Of a stretch of 64,000 nucleotides of DNA, positions 8,414 through 17,706 are shown in pieces. A program made the position numbers and the translations under genes. The stretch is from positions 1 to 64,000 of the forward strand of contig DASXYL010000008.1 of NCBI GenBank assembly GCA_036502575.1, written 5' to 3'. Source of the DNA: DASXRA01 sp036502575 (lineage in GTDB: Bacteria; Actinomycetota; Actinomycetes; Mycobacteriales; Jatrophihabitantaceae). Position 1 is the stretch's first letter, and each line of letters begins with the position of its first letter. The notes beneath the pieces were generated by a model that saw nothing but the letters and a program-made list of their open reading frames with translations, did no database searches and was not told the DNA's origin.

Positions 8414-9135
8414 GGCTGCTGCTGGTTTCGGACATGCACTATCGGCTCAGGCAGTATGACTGGGTCTACGACGCGGCGGCTGACGCCGACGTGGTGGTGA
8501 TCGCCGGCGATCTTCTGGACATCCGCTCGGCGGTGCCCTTGCCGGCACAGGCGGCGGCGGTGTCAGCCCAGATCGGTCGAATCGGTGAGCGCGGCGTGCT
8601 GCTTGCCGCGTCGGGCAATCACGATCTCGACGAGCGCGATGCCGCCAACGAGAAGTTCGCCGGTTGGCTGCAACGTGTCCGATCACCTGGCTTGCACGTC
8701 GACGGCGAATCGCTGCTGATCGACACCACGCTGTTCACGATCTGTCCGTGGTGGGACGGACCGAGCGGACGCCAGCAACTCGCGGAGCGTCTGGTCGCTG
8801 ATGCAGCCCGAGACAAGCAGCGCTGGGTATGGGTCTACCACTCGCCGCCGCGTGGGTCGCCGCTGTCGTGGGACGGGCGGCGCGAATTCGGCGACGACGA
8901 CCTGGCCGGCTGGATCGCGCACTTCCGTCCGGATCTGGTGCTGAGCGGCCATATCCATCAGGCGCCGTTCGTCGATGCCGGCGGGTGGGCCGACCGGATC
9001 GGCGACACGTGGGTCTTCAACGCGGGTCAGCAGCCAGGACCGATGCCGACCCACATCGTTATTGATCTCACGGCCGGTCAAGCCACCTGGCTCAGCGCCA
9101 CCGACCGCGAGACGGTCGCGCTGGCCGTGAATTAA
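8410..9135 (+). CDS. Calcineurin-like metallophosphoesterase
   Basis: A 241-residue protein with the metal-ligand motifs of the calcineurin-like superfamily in order: D-x-H in SDMHYR (residues 8-10), GDLLD (near 34-38), GNHD (near 69-72), a histidine in VYHSPP, and GHIH near the C-terminus (LVLSGHIHQAPF). The compact size without accessory domains suggests a small phosphodiesterase or phosphatase acting on a nucleotide or other small phosphoester, in the cytoplasm. The ATG at 8410 is chosen because the family begins right at MRLLLVSDMH. It converges with the CNB gene, their stops overlapping. A link to the nearby cyclic-nucleotide genes is tempting but unproven. Confidence 0.85.
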   Translation: MRLLLVSDMHYRLRQYDWVYDAAADADVVVIAGDLLDIRSAVPLPAQAAAVSAQIGRIGERGVLLAASGNHDLDERDAANEKFAGWLQRVRSPGLHVDGESLLIDTTLFTICPWWDGPSGRQQLAERLVADAARDKQRWVWVYHSPPRGSPLSWDGRREFGDDDLAGWIAHFRPDLVLSGHIHQAPFVDAGGWADRIGDTWVFNAGQQPGPMPTHIVIDLTAGQATWLSATDRETVALAVN

Positions 9136-9617
9136 TACGGTGCTTCGGGTTCTCGATCCGAGCCCGGCTCGACGGCATCTCCCCTGTGTTGGGTCAGGGA
9201 CTCCAAGACCTCGGCAACGACGCCGAGGTGGTCACTTCGGTCGGCGTACTGGTTGCGAATGTCGGCAAGGTATCCGGTGATCAGGTCCAGGCGCCGGGCC
9301 ACCGTGATGGCGATGGCGATGGCGACCTCCGGCCGGGCTCGCATGAGGCGGTGCGGATCGTCGGACCGGCGGAACCGGCACTCGCCCACCGCCGTCACCG
9401 TCGCCGTCGCGGGCCCACCGAGTAGCACTGCCATTTCACCGAGAAACGCGCCTGGTTGATCGACGATCGCGATCTGGACCTCCGACTTGGTGATCCTGAC
9501 TGCGCCCTCGACGAGGATCAGCAACTCGTTGTGCCGTTGTCCGTCGACAAAGATTTCTTCGCCGTCGGCGAAGGTCACCTCGGGCAGATCCGTAGACCAA
9601 TCGTGTACATCGAGCAC
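9132..9617 (-). CDS. Cyclic-nucleotide-binding (CNB) domain protein
   Basis: A 161-residue protein. The start is GTG 9617, preceded by AAGGAGG, because residues upstream of it in the longer open frame are not family-like. Residues about 10-125 form a cAMP-binding/Crp-type beta-roll: FADGEEIFVDGQ, ELLILVEGAVRI, then the phosphate-binding cassette region GAFLGEMAVLLGGPATATVTA. The usual arginine of that cassette (RxA/RTA) is here TATVTA, so nucleotide binding may be weakened. There is no DNA-binding wing; the C-terminus is helical. It is divergent from the large adenylyl-cyclase-like gene and probably shares its control region, so it may be a cAMP sensor or effector for that cyclase. Confidence 0.8.
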   Translation of the reverse strand: MLDVHDWSTDLPEVTFADGEEIFVDGQRHNELLILVEGAVRITKSEVQIAIVDQPGAFLGEMAVLLGGPATATVTAVGECRFRRSDDPHRLMRARPEVAIAIAITVARRLDLITGYLADIRNQYADRSDHLGVVAEVLESLTQHRGDAVEPGSDREPEAPY

Positions 9618-9822
9618 GATTCCTCCTTGGAACGACTGGCCCGGCGATGGCCGCCCGCTCCTACAGTGGCAGATACCGACCGCGACGGCTGAACCGGCGT
9701 GGTTGAGCGACGCGCGCGGCCCGATTAGCCTCGCCACATAGGAGGCTGGGGTCGTTGCCGTTACGGCATGTTTTGCCAATGCGTGCCAATGGCGCAAATC
9801 CTGGTCTGCCGCGGGGGTAAAT

Positions 9823-12800
9823 GTGAGCGTTCTGGGTGTTGCGGACCGGTCCACCCGTCCGCTGCACGCCTACGCTCCGCGACTGGTGATCTCGTGGCTG
9901 TCTCGACACCCAGATCGCCGGCACCTCGCGATCAACGGCTCGATGGCCTTCGTCGACATCTCCGGCTTCACCAAGCTGACCGAACGCCTCGCGCGCAAGG
10001 GAAAGGTCGGTGCCGAGGAGATGAGCGACATCCTGGACAACGCGTTCGGGATGCTGATCCAGGCTGCCCGTCCCGATGGCGCCGATCTCATCAAGTGGGG
10101 CGGAGACGCGGTATTGCTGCTTTTTCGCGGGCCCGAGCATGCGGCGCATGCGGCACGCGCCGCATATCGAATGCGCAAGACCCTGCGTGATTTCGGCAGG
10201 ACCCGCACGGCAGCCGGCCAAATAGCGCTGCGGATGTCCGTCGGAATTCATAGCGGTGAATTCCATTTCTTCCTGGTCGGTGATCCGGCAATTCATCGCG
10301 AACTGATAGTCAGTGGGCCCTCGGCAAGCATGACCGCAGAGATGGAGTCGATCGCGACCGCAGGCCAGATCGCCGTGAGCGAGGCGACCGCGACACTGCT
10401 CGCACCGAACCTGCTGGGCGAGGAAATTCCATGCGGCCGACTGCTTCGATCCGAACCCAGCCCACCTGACGTTGTGCCGGAATCGGTCGGGACGGCGGAT
10501 ATCGATCTCGCGAATACGCTGGCTCCGCCGGTCCGCGAGCATCTGCTCGCAGCGGCAGGCGAATCCGAGCACCGCCCGATCGCGGTGGCGTTCGTGCAGT
10601 TCTCCGGTACCGATGCCCTGCTGACCCAGGCCGGGCCGAACGCGGTCGCCACGGCGCTGGACGAGTGCGTCCGCAACGTTCAGCATGCCGCCGCGGATCA
10701 CGAGATCACCTTTCTCGAATCCGACATCAACCGCGACGGCGGCAAGATCATGCTGATAGCCGGGGCGCCCCGTAGCGGCGGCGACGACGAGGAACGCATG
10801 CTCCGCGCGGTGCGCCAGATCGTGGACCGTGTCGGCGCTCTCCCGCTGCGCGCCGGCATCAACCGTGGTTCGGTGTTCTCGGGTGACTTCGGCCCCGACT
10901 TCCGGCGCACGTACTCGGTCAAGGGCGATGCGATCAACCTGGCCGCTCGCCTGATGGCCAAGGCCGGGGACGGACAGGTCCTCGCGACCCGAGACGTCAT
11001 CGCGAGATCCCGGAGAGTCTTTGAGTCCAAGGAACTTTCCCCTTTCACGGTAAAGGGAAAGTCACGCCCGGTTCATGCCGTCGCTCTCGGTGCCCTCGCG
11101 GGCGAGCGCCTCGAAGCCGCCGCTGACGGAGACTTCGTCGGACGTGAGCACGAGATCGCGGTACTCCTCGGTGCGCTCGACGCGGCCCGGGCCCGGCGCG
11201 GGACGCTAGTCGAGGTGATCGGCGAGCCGGGTATGGGCAAGTCACGGCTGATTCATGAGGGCCGCCGGCTGGCCGGGGATCTGTGCGTCGTCGATGCGCC
11301 CAGCGGCAGCTACCAGTCCAGCACGGCGTATTACCCGTTCCGGACGTTGCTCCGTGACCTGCTCGGCATCGGGCCCGACACCAACCACGCCAGCATCGCG
11401 AATCGGCTGACCGATCGCGTCAAGGACAACGCGCCGCACCTGCAACCGTGGTTGCCGCTGCTCGGAATCGTGCTCGGCATCGACCTGCCGGCGTCACGCG
11501 AATCCGCCGAGCTCGACGAGAGGTTCCGCCGTCCGAAACTCGCCGAGGTCACGGTCGAGTTCCTGCGCGTCGCTCTGCCGACGCCGACCCTGCTTGTCTT
11601 CGAGAACGTCCACCTGGTTGACGACGCCTCGTCCGACCTGCTCCGCCGACTGTCGGACGACGTGGCGAATCAGCCCTGGGCGGTGGTGGTGAGCAGGCGG
11701 GAGGACGTCACCGGTTTCGTGCCCGACCCGTCGGCCGGCCACGAGCGGTTGGTGCTGGCGCCGATCGATCAGTCCGCAGCGCTCGCGTTTCTGGCGTCGA
11801 CCGCGCGGACCACGCCGCTGAGCCCGCAAGCGATGTCCGTCATCGCAGCCAAGGCCGGCGGAAGCCCCTTGTTTCTCAGGGCACTCGTGCTCGCGGCCAG
11901 CCGGTCCGGCTCGGTGGTCGACATGCCGGACTCGATTGAGGGCGTCGTGACCACCCAGATCGACCGCCTCGATCCGCAAGACCGGACGCTGCTGCGATAC
12001 GCGGCGGTGCTCGGCGTCCGCTTCCCGCTCGCCGACTTGCGAGACATGCTGGCCGTCCAGGGTCGAACCGTCGACGACGACGCGTTGCACCGAATCGGCG
12101 ACTTCATCGAACCTGACGGCGACGACGGCCGACGTTTCCGGCATGCGGTGATCCGCGATGCCGCGTACGCGGGGTTGCCGTATCGCCTGCGCCGGGAGAT
12201 GCACGAGCGGGTGGGGCACGCGCTCGAGCATGGCAACAGCCACCGCGAAGACCTCGCCGACCAACTCTCCATGCACTTCTTCCACGCGGGCAATTACGAG
12301 AAGGCGTGGTCGTACTCACGGACGGCCGGAGATCGCGCTCGGGTTCAGTACGCGCACACCGAGGCAATGGAGTTCCTCGAACGCGCACTGGAATCTGCGG
12401 CGCACGTACGCGGAATCGCGCCGTCGGAGGTCGCGTCCGCCCACGAGGAACTCGGCGACGTCCGAGACATTGCAGGACTCTCGGTCGAGGCGGCCGACGC
12501 ATACCGCCGGGCGCGGCGATTCGCGCTCGACAATCCCGTCCTGCTCGCCGGCCTGATGTTCAAGGAGGCGAGCATCGCCCAGCGTGTGGGCAAGTTCTCC
12601 GCCTCGCTGCGCCTGCTCAGCCGCGGACGAACGGTTCTGGACGGTGCGGCCGGAGCGGACGTCAACGCCGTCCGTTCGCGACTTGCGACCCGCTACAGCT
12701 TCGGTAAGTATCTTCAGGGCAAGTACCACCAGGCGATGCACTGGAGCGCTATCGGAGCGAGTGAGGCTCGCGAAGCAGGCGATCGCGAGTCCCTCGCGTA

Positions 12801-13650
12801 CGCGTACAACACGATGCACCTTGCCTATCTGCACGCCGGCCGCGCCGAGGAACAGCGGTTCGGGGATCTGGCGCTGGCGATCTACGAGGAGGTCGGCGAC
12901 CTGCGGATGCAGGGGCACTGCCTCAACAATCTCGCGATCGGCGCGATGCAGGACGGGCAGTGGGACCTGTGCGCGGATCTGCTGCACCGGGCTGCGGACA
13001 TGTTCCGGCGCGTCGGCGACACCGCGAGCGAGGCCAACGCCGTCTACAACCGGGCAGATCTCCTTATCCGGCAAGGGCGATTCGCCGAAGTCGAACCTCT
13101 GCTCGCGTCGGCGCTGCGCGCGGCTCGTGCCGTCGACGATCATGCGTTAGTCGCACTCGTCCTGCGCGAACGGGGCCGGCTGCTCTCCGGCCTCGGCCGC
13201 TGGGACGAGGCGGTCGAACTATTCGAGGATGCACGGCTCCGGCTCGCCGGACTCGGCCTGCCGCAGGAGCTGATCGGCCTGGACGGTGCGCTGGCGGAAT
13301 GCCTCATGCTGAGCGGGCGTCTCGACGACGCGACGACGATCGTGTCGGCCGCGTTGGATCGCGCGCAGGCCCTGCGGGCCAACATGTTGCTGGCTCCGTT
13401 GCGTCGCATTCAAGGCTTCGGCCTGCTCGCCGCCGGCCGGCTCGCCGAAGCCCGCGCGGCACTCGAGGCTGGCCTGCAGTCACCCGATGGAGCCGACGGT
13501 CAGCACGAGCATGCCCTGATGATGATGGGCCTCGCGGAGATTCCGGACGAGCGGTCAGACACCGAAGCTCACGAAATGCGCCGCCGCAGCCGCGAGATTC
13601 TCCATCGCCTCGGCGTCGTCGCCGTACCGATCGCCAACCTGCTCAGCTGA
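9823..13650 (+). CDS. Soluble-adenylyl-cyclase-like protein: two cyclase domains, AAA ATPase, TPR
   Basis: A 1275-residue protein with the domain order of the soluble adenylyl cyclase (ADCY10-type) family. The first class III cyclase domain (about 38-195) keeps both metal aspartates, D45 (FVDISGF) and D95 (KWGGD), but has Ser169/Glu173 where the transition-state Asn/Arg should be. The second (about 250-395) has Gln259 at the metal position but keeps N372 and R376 (KGDAINLAARL). The pair could therefore form one pseudo-heterodimeric active site. Next comes an AAA/NACHT-like ATPase with Walker A GEPGMGKS at 467-474 and Walker B-like LLVFENVHLVDD, then about 500 residues of TPR-like helices. No transmembrane helix or HTH is seen. 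It is predicted to make cAMP from ATP in the cytosol, gated by an unknown signal. The GTG start is inferred. Confidence 0.9.
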   Translation: MSVLGVADRSTRPLHAYAPRLVISWLSRHPDRRHLAINGSMAFVDISGFTKLTERLARKGKVGAEEMSDILDNAFGMLIQAARPDGADLIKWGGDAVLLLFRGPEHAAHAARAAYRMRKTLRDFGRTRTAAGQIALRMSVGIHSGEFHFFLVGDPAIHRELIVSGPSASMTAEMESIATAGQIAVSEATATLLAPNLLGEEIPCGRLLRSEPSPPDVVPESVGTADIDLANTLAPPVREHLLAAAGESEHRPIAVAFVQFSGTDALLTQAGPNAVATALDECVRNVQHAAADHEITFLESDINRDGGKIMLIAGAPRSGGDDEERMLRAVRQIVDRVGALPLRAGINRGSVFSGDFGPDFRRTYSVKGDAINLAARLMAKAGDGQVLATRDVIARSRRVFESKELSPFTVKGKSRPVHAVALGALAGERLEAAADGDFVGREHEIAVLLGALDAARARRGTLVEVIGEPGMGKSRLIHEGRRLAGDLCVVDAPSGSYQSSTAYYPFRTLLRDLLGIGPDTNHASIANRLTDRVKDNAPHLQPWLPLLGIVLGIDLPASRESAELDERFRRPKLAEVTVEFLRVALPTPTLLVFENVHLVDDASSDLLRRLSDDVANQPWAVVVSRREDVTGFVPDPSAGHERLVLAPIDQSAALAFLASTARTTPLSPQAMSVIAAKAGGSPLFLRALVLAASRSGSVVDMPDSIEGVVTTQIDRLDPQDRTLLRYAAVLGVRFPLADLRDMLAVQGRTVDDDALHRIGDFIEPDGDDGRRFRHAVIRDAAYAGLPYRLRREMHERVGHALEHGNSHREDLADQLSMHFFHAGNYEKAWSYSRTAGDRARVQYAHTEAMEFLERALESAAHVRGIAPSEVASAHEELGDVRDIAGLSVEAADAYRRARRFALDNPVLLAGLMFKEASIAQRVGKFSASLRLLSRGRTVLDGAAGADVNAVRSRLATRYSFGKYLQGKYHQAMHWSAIGASEAREAGDRESLAYAYNTMHLAYLHAGRAEEQRFGDLALAIYEEVGDLRMQGHCLNNLAIGAMQDGQWDLCADLLHRAADMFRRVGDTASEANAVYNRADLLIRQGRFAEVEPLLASALRAARAVDDHALVALVLRERGRLLSGLGRWDEAVELFEDARLRLAGLGLPQELIGLDGALAECLMLSGRLDDATTIVSAALDRAQALRANMLLAPLRRIQGFGLLAAGRLAEARAALEAGLQSPDGADGQHEHALMMMGLAEIPDERSDTEAHEMRRRSREILHRLGVVAVPIANLLS

Positions 13651-14643
13651 TCACGTGCTGCCCCGCATGTCCTGCGTGAACAGCAGGAAGAGCAGCAGGT
13701 CGCCGGAGTTGTCACGGTGGCTCTGCACATAGTCGGTGCAGAACGTGTCGCCATTGTTCAGCCCGTTGTCCGCGACGCCCTTGGCCGCGCAGGGTTGCGA
13801 GACATGATCCAGCGGGCCGGTCGCGGACTGGCTCACCTTGAGCGTGAAGCCCTTGACGCCGTTGTTGCTGTTGCGGCACACCTGCTTGTCGCAGCGGAAG
13901 ATCAGCGTCGCAGGAGTCTGCGGGGTGTAACGCGTCCCTAGATCACCGATGAACTGCACGACCTGGCTGCCGCTCGTGCAGCCGAGGTTCGCCGTGCACT
14001 TGCCAAGCGACAATGCGGCGTTCGACGACTCGATGTCGTTGGGCAGCACAACGGTTCCGCATTCCGGCTCAGTGGTCGCCTGAGTGCAGCCGGCAGTGCC
14101 GACACCGACGCCGTCTGCGAACTGCGGGTTGCCCTTGGCCAACGGGAGCAACGTCGAGAGCACATCGAACGGTGCTGTCGAGCCTGGCGTTACCCCACCG
14201 GTCTTCCCCTTCGCCGCCACCGACGCGGTCAGAATGACCCCGTTGTCCACGGCGGAGTAGGAGACCGAGAAGGACTGGCTCGACACACCGGCCGGGAACG
14301 TGATCGGCGAAGGACTGAAACTGCCGTGCGGACTACCCCCAACCGCCGGATCCAGGCTCGGCGTCAGGCTGAGCGTGGTGTCCTTGTTGAAGGTGGCGCC
14401 GTCCGGCGACAGGCTCACCGCGAGCGTGAACGCAGAGCCGGCCTGCACGAGAACCGTCGGCACGGCGCCGCCGAGGCCACCATTGGCGGTCGACGCGACG
14501 ACGTTGACACCCGTCGGTGCGCTGGCTGTGGCTTGCGCGGTCGAGATCGTGCCGACCGCCAGCGGCACAACGAGGCCCAGGGCAGCCAACGCGACGATTC
14601 CAAGGCGGTGCCATGGCGAAATGGCGGCATTGCGATGACGCAT
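13651..14643 (-). CDS. Secreted hypothetical protein
   Basis: A 330-residue protein with a clear signal peptide: basic start MRHRN, hydrophobic core GIVALAALGLVVPLAVG, and a likely cleavage near TAQATASA. The mature part begins with beta-rich, Ser/Thr-rich sequence resembling an Ig-like or bacterial adhesin-type repeat (TFNKDTTLSLTPSLDPAVGG, then ITFPAGVSSQSFSVSYSAVD). It ends with a Cys-containing domain (pairs in GCTQATTEPECG, KCTANLGCTSG and CDKQVCR) that could form disulfides outside the cell. I recognise no named family. It converges with the cyclase gene, the two stops being adjacent. Confidence 0.7.
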   Translation of the reverse strand: MRHRNAAISPWHRLGIVALAALGLVVPLAVGTISTAQATASAPTGVNVVASTANGGLGGAVPTVLVQAGSAFTLAVSLSPDGATFNKDTTLSLTPSLDPAVGGSPHGSFSPSPITFPAGVSSQSFSVSYSAVDNGVILTASVAAKGKTGGVTPGSTAPFDVLSTLLPLAKGNPQFADGVGVGTAGCTQATTEPECGTVVLPNDIESSNAALSLGKCTANLGCTSGSQVVQFIGDLGTRYTPQTPATLIFRCDKQVCRNSNNGVKGFTLKVSQSATGPLDHVSQPCAAKGVADNGLNNGDTFCTDYVQSHRDNSGDLLLFLLFTQDMRGST

Positions 14644-15178
14644 GATGATTACGCTCCCCCGACGAGTCCCGCGCAGCATGAACCCCGCGTCATCCCCGCG
14701 TCAAGCGTCGGCGATGCAGACGATGCGCTTGCCCAAATGTTCACAGGCTGACGACGGCGCGTCCCGAGACCTCGATGATCGATCCCTTCTCGGCGTCTCG
14801 ATCAGCACCGGCTCAGGGCTCCAGAGCACACCCTCGACATTCATCGGTCTGGTCCGCGGATCAAACAGCCTCAAGAGGTGTAGCCCGTTGGAGGCGCCAG
14901 GTGTCCTGCGCACGGTAGCCGATCTCATCGAGGACCGTGTCCAGCACGGCGTGTCGCCGAACAGGAACGCGATCAGCTATCTCTGGATGTGCCTCGGCGA
15001 CTGCGTGTCGCGCGGTCTGGTTTCACGAACTCTCGGCACGTCGGCGAGGAAGGGTCATGTCCGCTCGGCGTGAGTCGAAGGAAGTTGGGGCCTGGGGCTC
15101 CGCTTCGTAGATCTCTTCGCGGCCACGCCGTGTGCGATCACACCAGCGCGTGAGGTGCACGCATGTGACCATGGGTCG
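14644..15178. other. Intergenic, no supportable gene
   Basis: About 535 bases between the secreted-protein start and the MFS gene. Frames on both strands here (for example plus strand to 15073, and minus strand 14928 to 14701 ending GKRIVCIADA) contain short protein-like stretches but no recognisable family, no ribosome-binding site and no conserved neighbour. They may be remnants. Promoters for the two divergent genes should lie here. Confidence 0.4.
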
Positions 15179-16822
15179 GTGAGGGCGCGCGGGGACTTTC
15201 TGGGAAACGGCGCCCTGCTACGCGCTCAGCTGTCGTTCGGAGCCGCGTTCACGGCGGAGTGGTCGTTCACGGTCGCCATCAGCCTGGTTGCCTTTGCGGA
15301 CGGCGGCGCCGTTGCTGTCGGTCTGGTCGGACTGCTCCGACTCCTGCCGGCGGCGCTTCTGGCGCCAGTCATTGCCGCCTACGCCGACCGGGTGCCCCGC
15401 GAACGACTACTGTTCGCATCGAGCGCGGTACGAGGAGTTGCGACGCTCGCGGCGGCTCCGGTCCTGGTCGCTGGCGGCCCTGTCGTGGTCGTGTACGCGC
15501 TGGCCGTCGTGTCCACGATCGCCTTCACGCCGTACCGGGCAAGCCACTCAGCCCTGATGCCGTCGCTATGTCGCACCCCGGACGAGCTGACGTCGGTCAA
15601 CGTCGTCCGGGGCGCGCTGGACTCACTCAGCGTCATCCTCGGCGGTCTGCTCGCAGCGCTGCTGGTCGCGGTTTGGGACGCATCCGCGGTGTTCGTGTTC
15701 GCCGGGGGGTGCGCGTTGATCTCCGCGGGGCTAGTCGTCCGGCTGAACTACGAACACATACCGCTTCCGGCGGCGCGACGACGACACCTCTGGTCCGAGA
15801 TCCGCGACGGGCTCGACGCGGTCGCCTCGAACGCCGGGGCGAGAATAGTAGTGGGCTTCGTCGTGCTACAGGCCGCGATCCGCGGCGCGTTCACCGTCTT
15901 TGTCGTCGTCGTTGCGATCGACCTGCTCGACCGCGACCAGTCAAGCGTCGGGGTGCTGCAAGGTGCGGTCGGCATCGGGGCTCTTGCCGGCAGCATCGCC
16001 TGCACACTGCTGGTCGGCAGTCGTGCTATGACGCGCTGGCTCGGGGTCGCGATCGTCCTGTGGGGCGTGCCGATAGCGGTGATCGGCCTTCTGCCGTACT
16101 ACATCGTGGCTCTTCTCGCGGCCGGAGTCATCGGCATAGGCAACGCGATGGTCGACGTCACCGCGTTCACGCTCATCGCGCGCATGGTTCCCAACGCCGT
16201 TCTTGCTCGAGTGTTCGGCGTCCTCGAGAGCCTGGGCGCCTTCGCCGTAGGCATCGGATCTGTCGTGGCGCCGCTGCTGATCGAGCTCCTCGGAACCCGG
16301 GGCGCATTGCTGACGATCGGTGCCGTCGCGCCAGTCGTATGTCTCCTCTGGTGGCGGCGGCTGAGCGCGATCGACCGGTCGGTGGCCGTACGGACCGACG
16401 ACATCATGCTGCTCCGCCAGGTGCCTATGCTCCGGCCGCTGCCGGTGCCGGTCATCGAGCAGCTCGCTCATGGCCTCCACCGCACAGAATTACGTCCGGG
16501 TGAGGCGGTGTTCGAGGCCGGCAACACCGGCGACACCTTCTACGTCGTCGCTGGCGGCACGGTGAGCGTGCTCGACGGCGACCAGGTCGTACGCACAATG
16601 GGACAGGGTCAAGGCTTCGGCGAAATCGCGCTGCTCGGGAACACCACCCGGACCATGACAGTGCGTGCAGTCGACCATGTCCAGCTCTATGGCATCAGCA
16701 GCGGCGACTTCCTCCCCGCGGTCACCGGCATCCGCGAAGCGCGCTCAGCAGCTGACGCCGCGACGTCGGCGTACCTCACCCACGCGCCCGGGACGCCCGT
16801 GAAAGACTCCGATAGCAAATAG
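15179..16822 (+). CDS. MFS transporter fused to a cyclic-nucleotide-binding domain
   Basis: About 547 residues. Residues 1-405 form a major-facilitator permease of about 12 helices with the loop-2/3 signature (AAYADRVPRERLL) and its counterpart in the second half. A soluble tail of about 130 residues follows (from VRTDDIMLLRQVPMLRPLPV) with CNB-domain features: GEAVFEAGNTGDTFYVVAGG, a glycine turn, then GQGFGEIALLGNTTRTMTVRA. The phosphate-binding cassette FGEIALL-RT is well preserved, with threonine pairing the expected arginine. The substrate is unknown; cAMP may gate transport or tether the protein. The GTG at 15179 is preferred to the upstream GTG because the family begins near the first helix. 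It is the third cyclic-nucleotide-related gene within 8 kb. Confidence 0.85.
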   Translation: MRARGDFLGNGALLRAQLSFGAAFTAEWSFTVAISLVAFADGGAVAVGLVGLLRLLPAALLAPVIAAYADRVPRERLLFASSAVRGVATLAAAPVLVAGGPVVVVYALAVVSTIAFTPYRASHSALMPSLCRTPDELTSVNVVRGALDSLSVILGGLLAALLVAVWDASAVFVFAGGCALISAGLVVRLNYEHIPLPAARRRHLWSEIRDGLDAVASNAGARIVVGFVVLQAAIRGAFTVFVVVVAIDLLDRDQSSVGVLQGAVGIGALAGSIACTLLVGSRAMTRWLGVAIVLWGVPIAVIGLLPYYIVALLAAGVIGIGNAMVDVTAFTLIARMVPNAVLARVFGVLESLGAFAVGIGSVVAPLLIELLGTRGALLTIGAVAPVVCLLWWRRLSAIDRSVAVRTDDIMLLRQVPMLRPLPVPVIEQLAHGLHRTELRPGEAVFEAGNTGDTFYVVAGGTVSVLDGDQVVRTMGQGQGFGEIALLGNTTRTMTVRAVDHVQLYGISSGDFLPAVTGIREARSAADAATSAYLTHAPGTPVKDSDSK

Positions 16823-17443
16823 GACGAGGCGGGCGCCAGCCCACATTCTCCAGAGAACTCGTACAACCGCCCTCGTGGGTAGTGGCCTAGTAGCTGGCGG
16901 TCCTCGGTTGCCACGTCCGGCTGGGCGGCGATCCGCTGCTCGAGGCGCACGCTTGTGGACCGCGCGCCACAAGAGCCAGGAACCCGACTCAGCCGCCGAT
17001 TGGTAACCGCTGGGCGGCCCAAACACATCGCTGAGCCTTGCCCAGACGCCCACTCGCGGCTGAACACCAGCTCGTACCGGAGCCTTAACATTGGTGGGCT
17101 GATCCCAGGGTGTCGTGTTCGAACAGCCCTGGTAACCCAGACCAGCAGCACATATCAGCGGACAAAGTCTTCAGTTTCGCCGTTGCCCTGCCCGAGCAGA
17201 ATCGGCGTACGTGCGTGCCTGGTGAAGGCGTCTGCGTGGTGCCGGTCGTGGCGGGACGCAACCAGCGAAGAACCCACGGCAGGGCCCGGCTGATACCCGC
17301 ACGCCCTTCCCCACCAGCGCCATATGCCCATGCAATTGACCATGGGAATGAGCGAGAACTGACCGGAAACGATCAGCGGCTCGAATGCCGACCGCGCCTA
17401 GAAACACTGAACAACGAGAACTGCCGAAGAACAGCCAGACACG
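16823..17443. other. Intergenic region of lower GC, no gene seen
   Basis: About 620 bases with composition visibly less GC-biased than the flanks and many small unrelated frames on both strands. I see no conserved motif, inverted repeat or transposase fragment. It may be decayed sequence at the edge of the catabolic region. Confidence 0.4.
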
Positions 17444-17662
17444 CTAACGGAAATCAGCGGGTCCAAGACCGCGGTACTCGGACAGCCAGTATTGCGTGCG
17501 TTGGCGACCATCCAACTGGCTGGGCACTAGCTTCGGAACCCGTTCGTACCCGCTAATCTTGCCGGTCCTCGGCCTCTCTCTGACCTGCTCAAGGCACTCC
17601 TTCGCGATCCGCGATCTGTCTCGTGGAACGACCACCACTCCCAACGCGTGGTAGATCTGCAT
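17444..17662 (-). CDS. Possible hypothetical protein or gene remnant
   Basis: A 72-codon frame from ATG 17662, just past the stop of the enoyl-CoA hydratase. The product (MQIYHALGVVVVPRDRSRIA, later RVPKLVPSQLDGRQRTQYWL) is more protein-like than shadow frames, but third codon positions are only mildly GC-rich and I recognise no family. The frame stays open upstream through the hydratase gene, so it may be the C-terminal remains of a lost gene. Confidence 0.22.
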   Translation of the reverse strand: MQIYHALGVVVVPRDRSRIAKECLEQVRERPRTGKISGYERVPKLVPSQLDGRQRTQYWLSEYRGLGPADFR

Positions 17663-17706
17663 CGCGAGCTGCTCCTGGCAGTCGACATCCCCTGGCGTCG
17701 CCGCGA

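Noticed and set aside
12316..13143. A 275-codon frame antisense to the cyclase gene
   Set aside because: It lies wholly inside the TPR-coding part of a well-supported gene and shows no motif or ribosome-binding site.
14642..15073. A 143-codon plus-strand frame between the secreted protein and MFS genes
   Set aside because: A few stretches look protein-like, but the start lies over the opposing gene's start region, no family is recognised and there is no ribosome-binding site.
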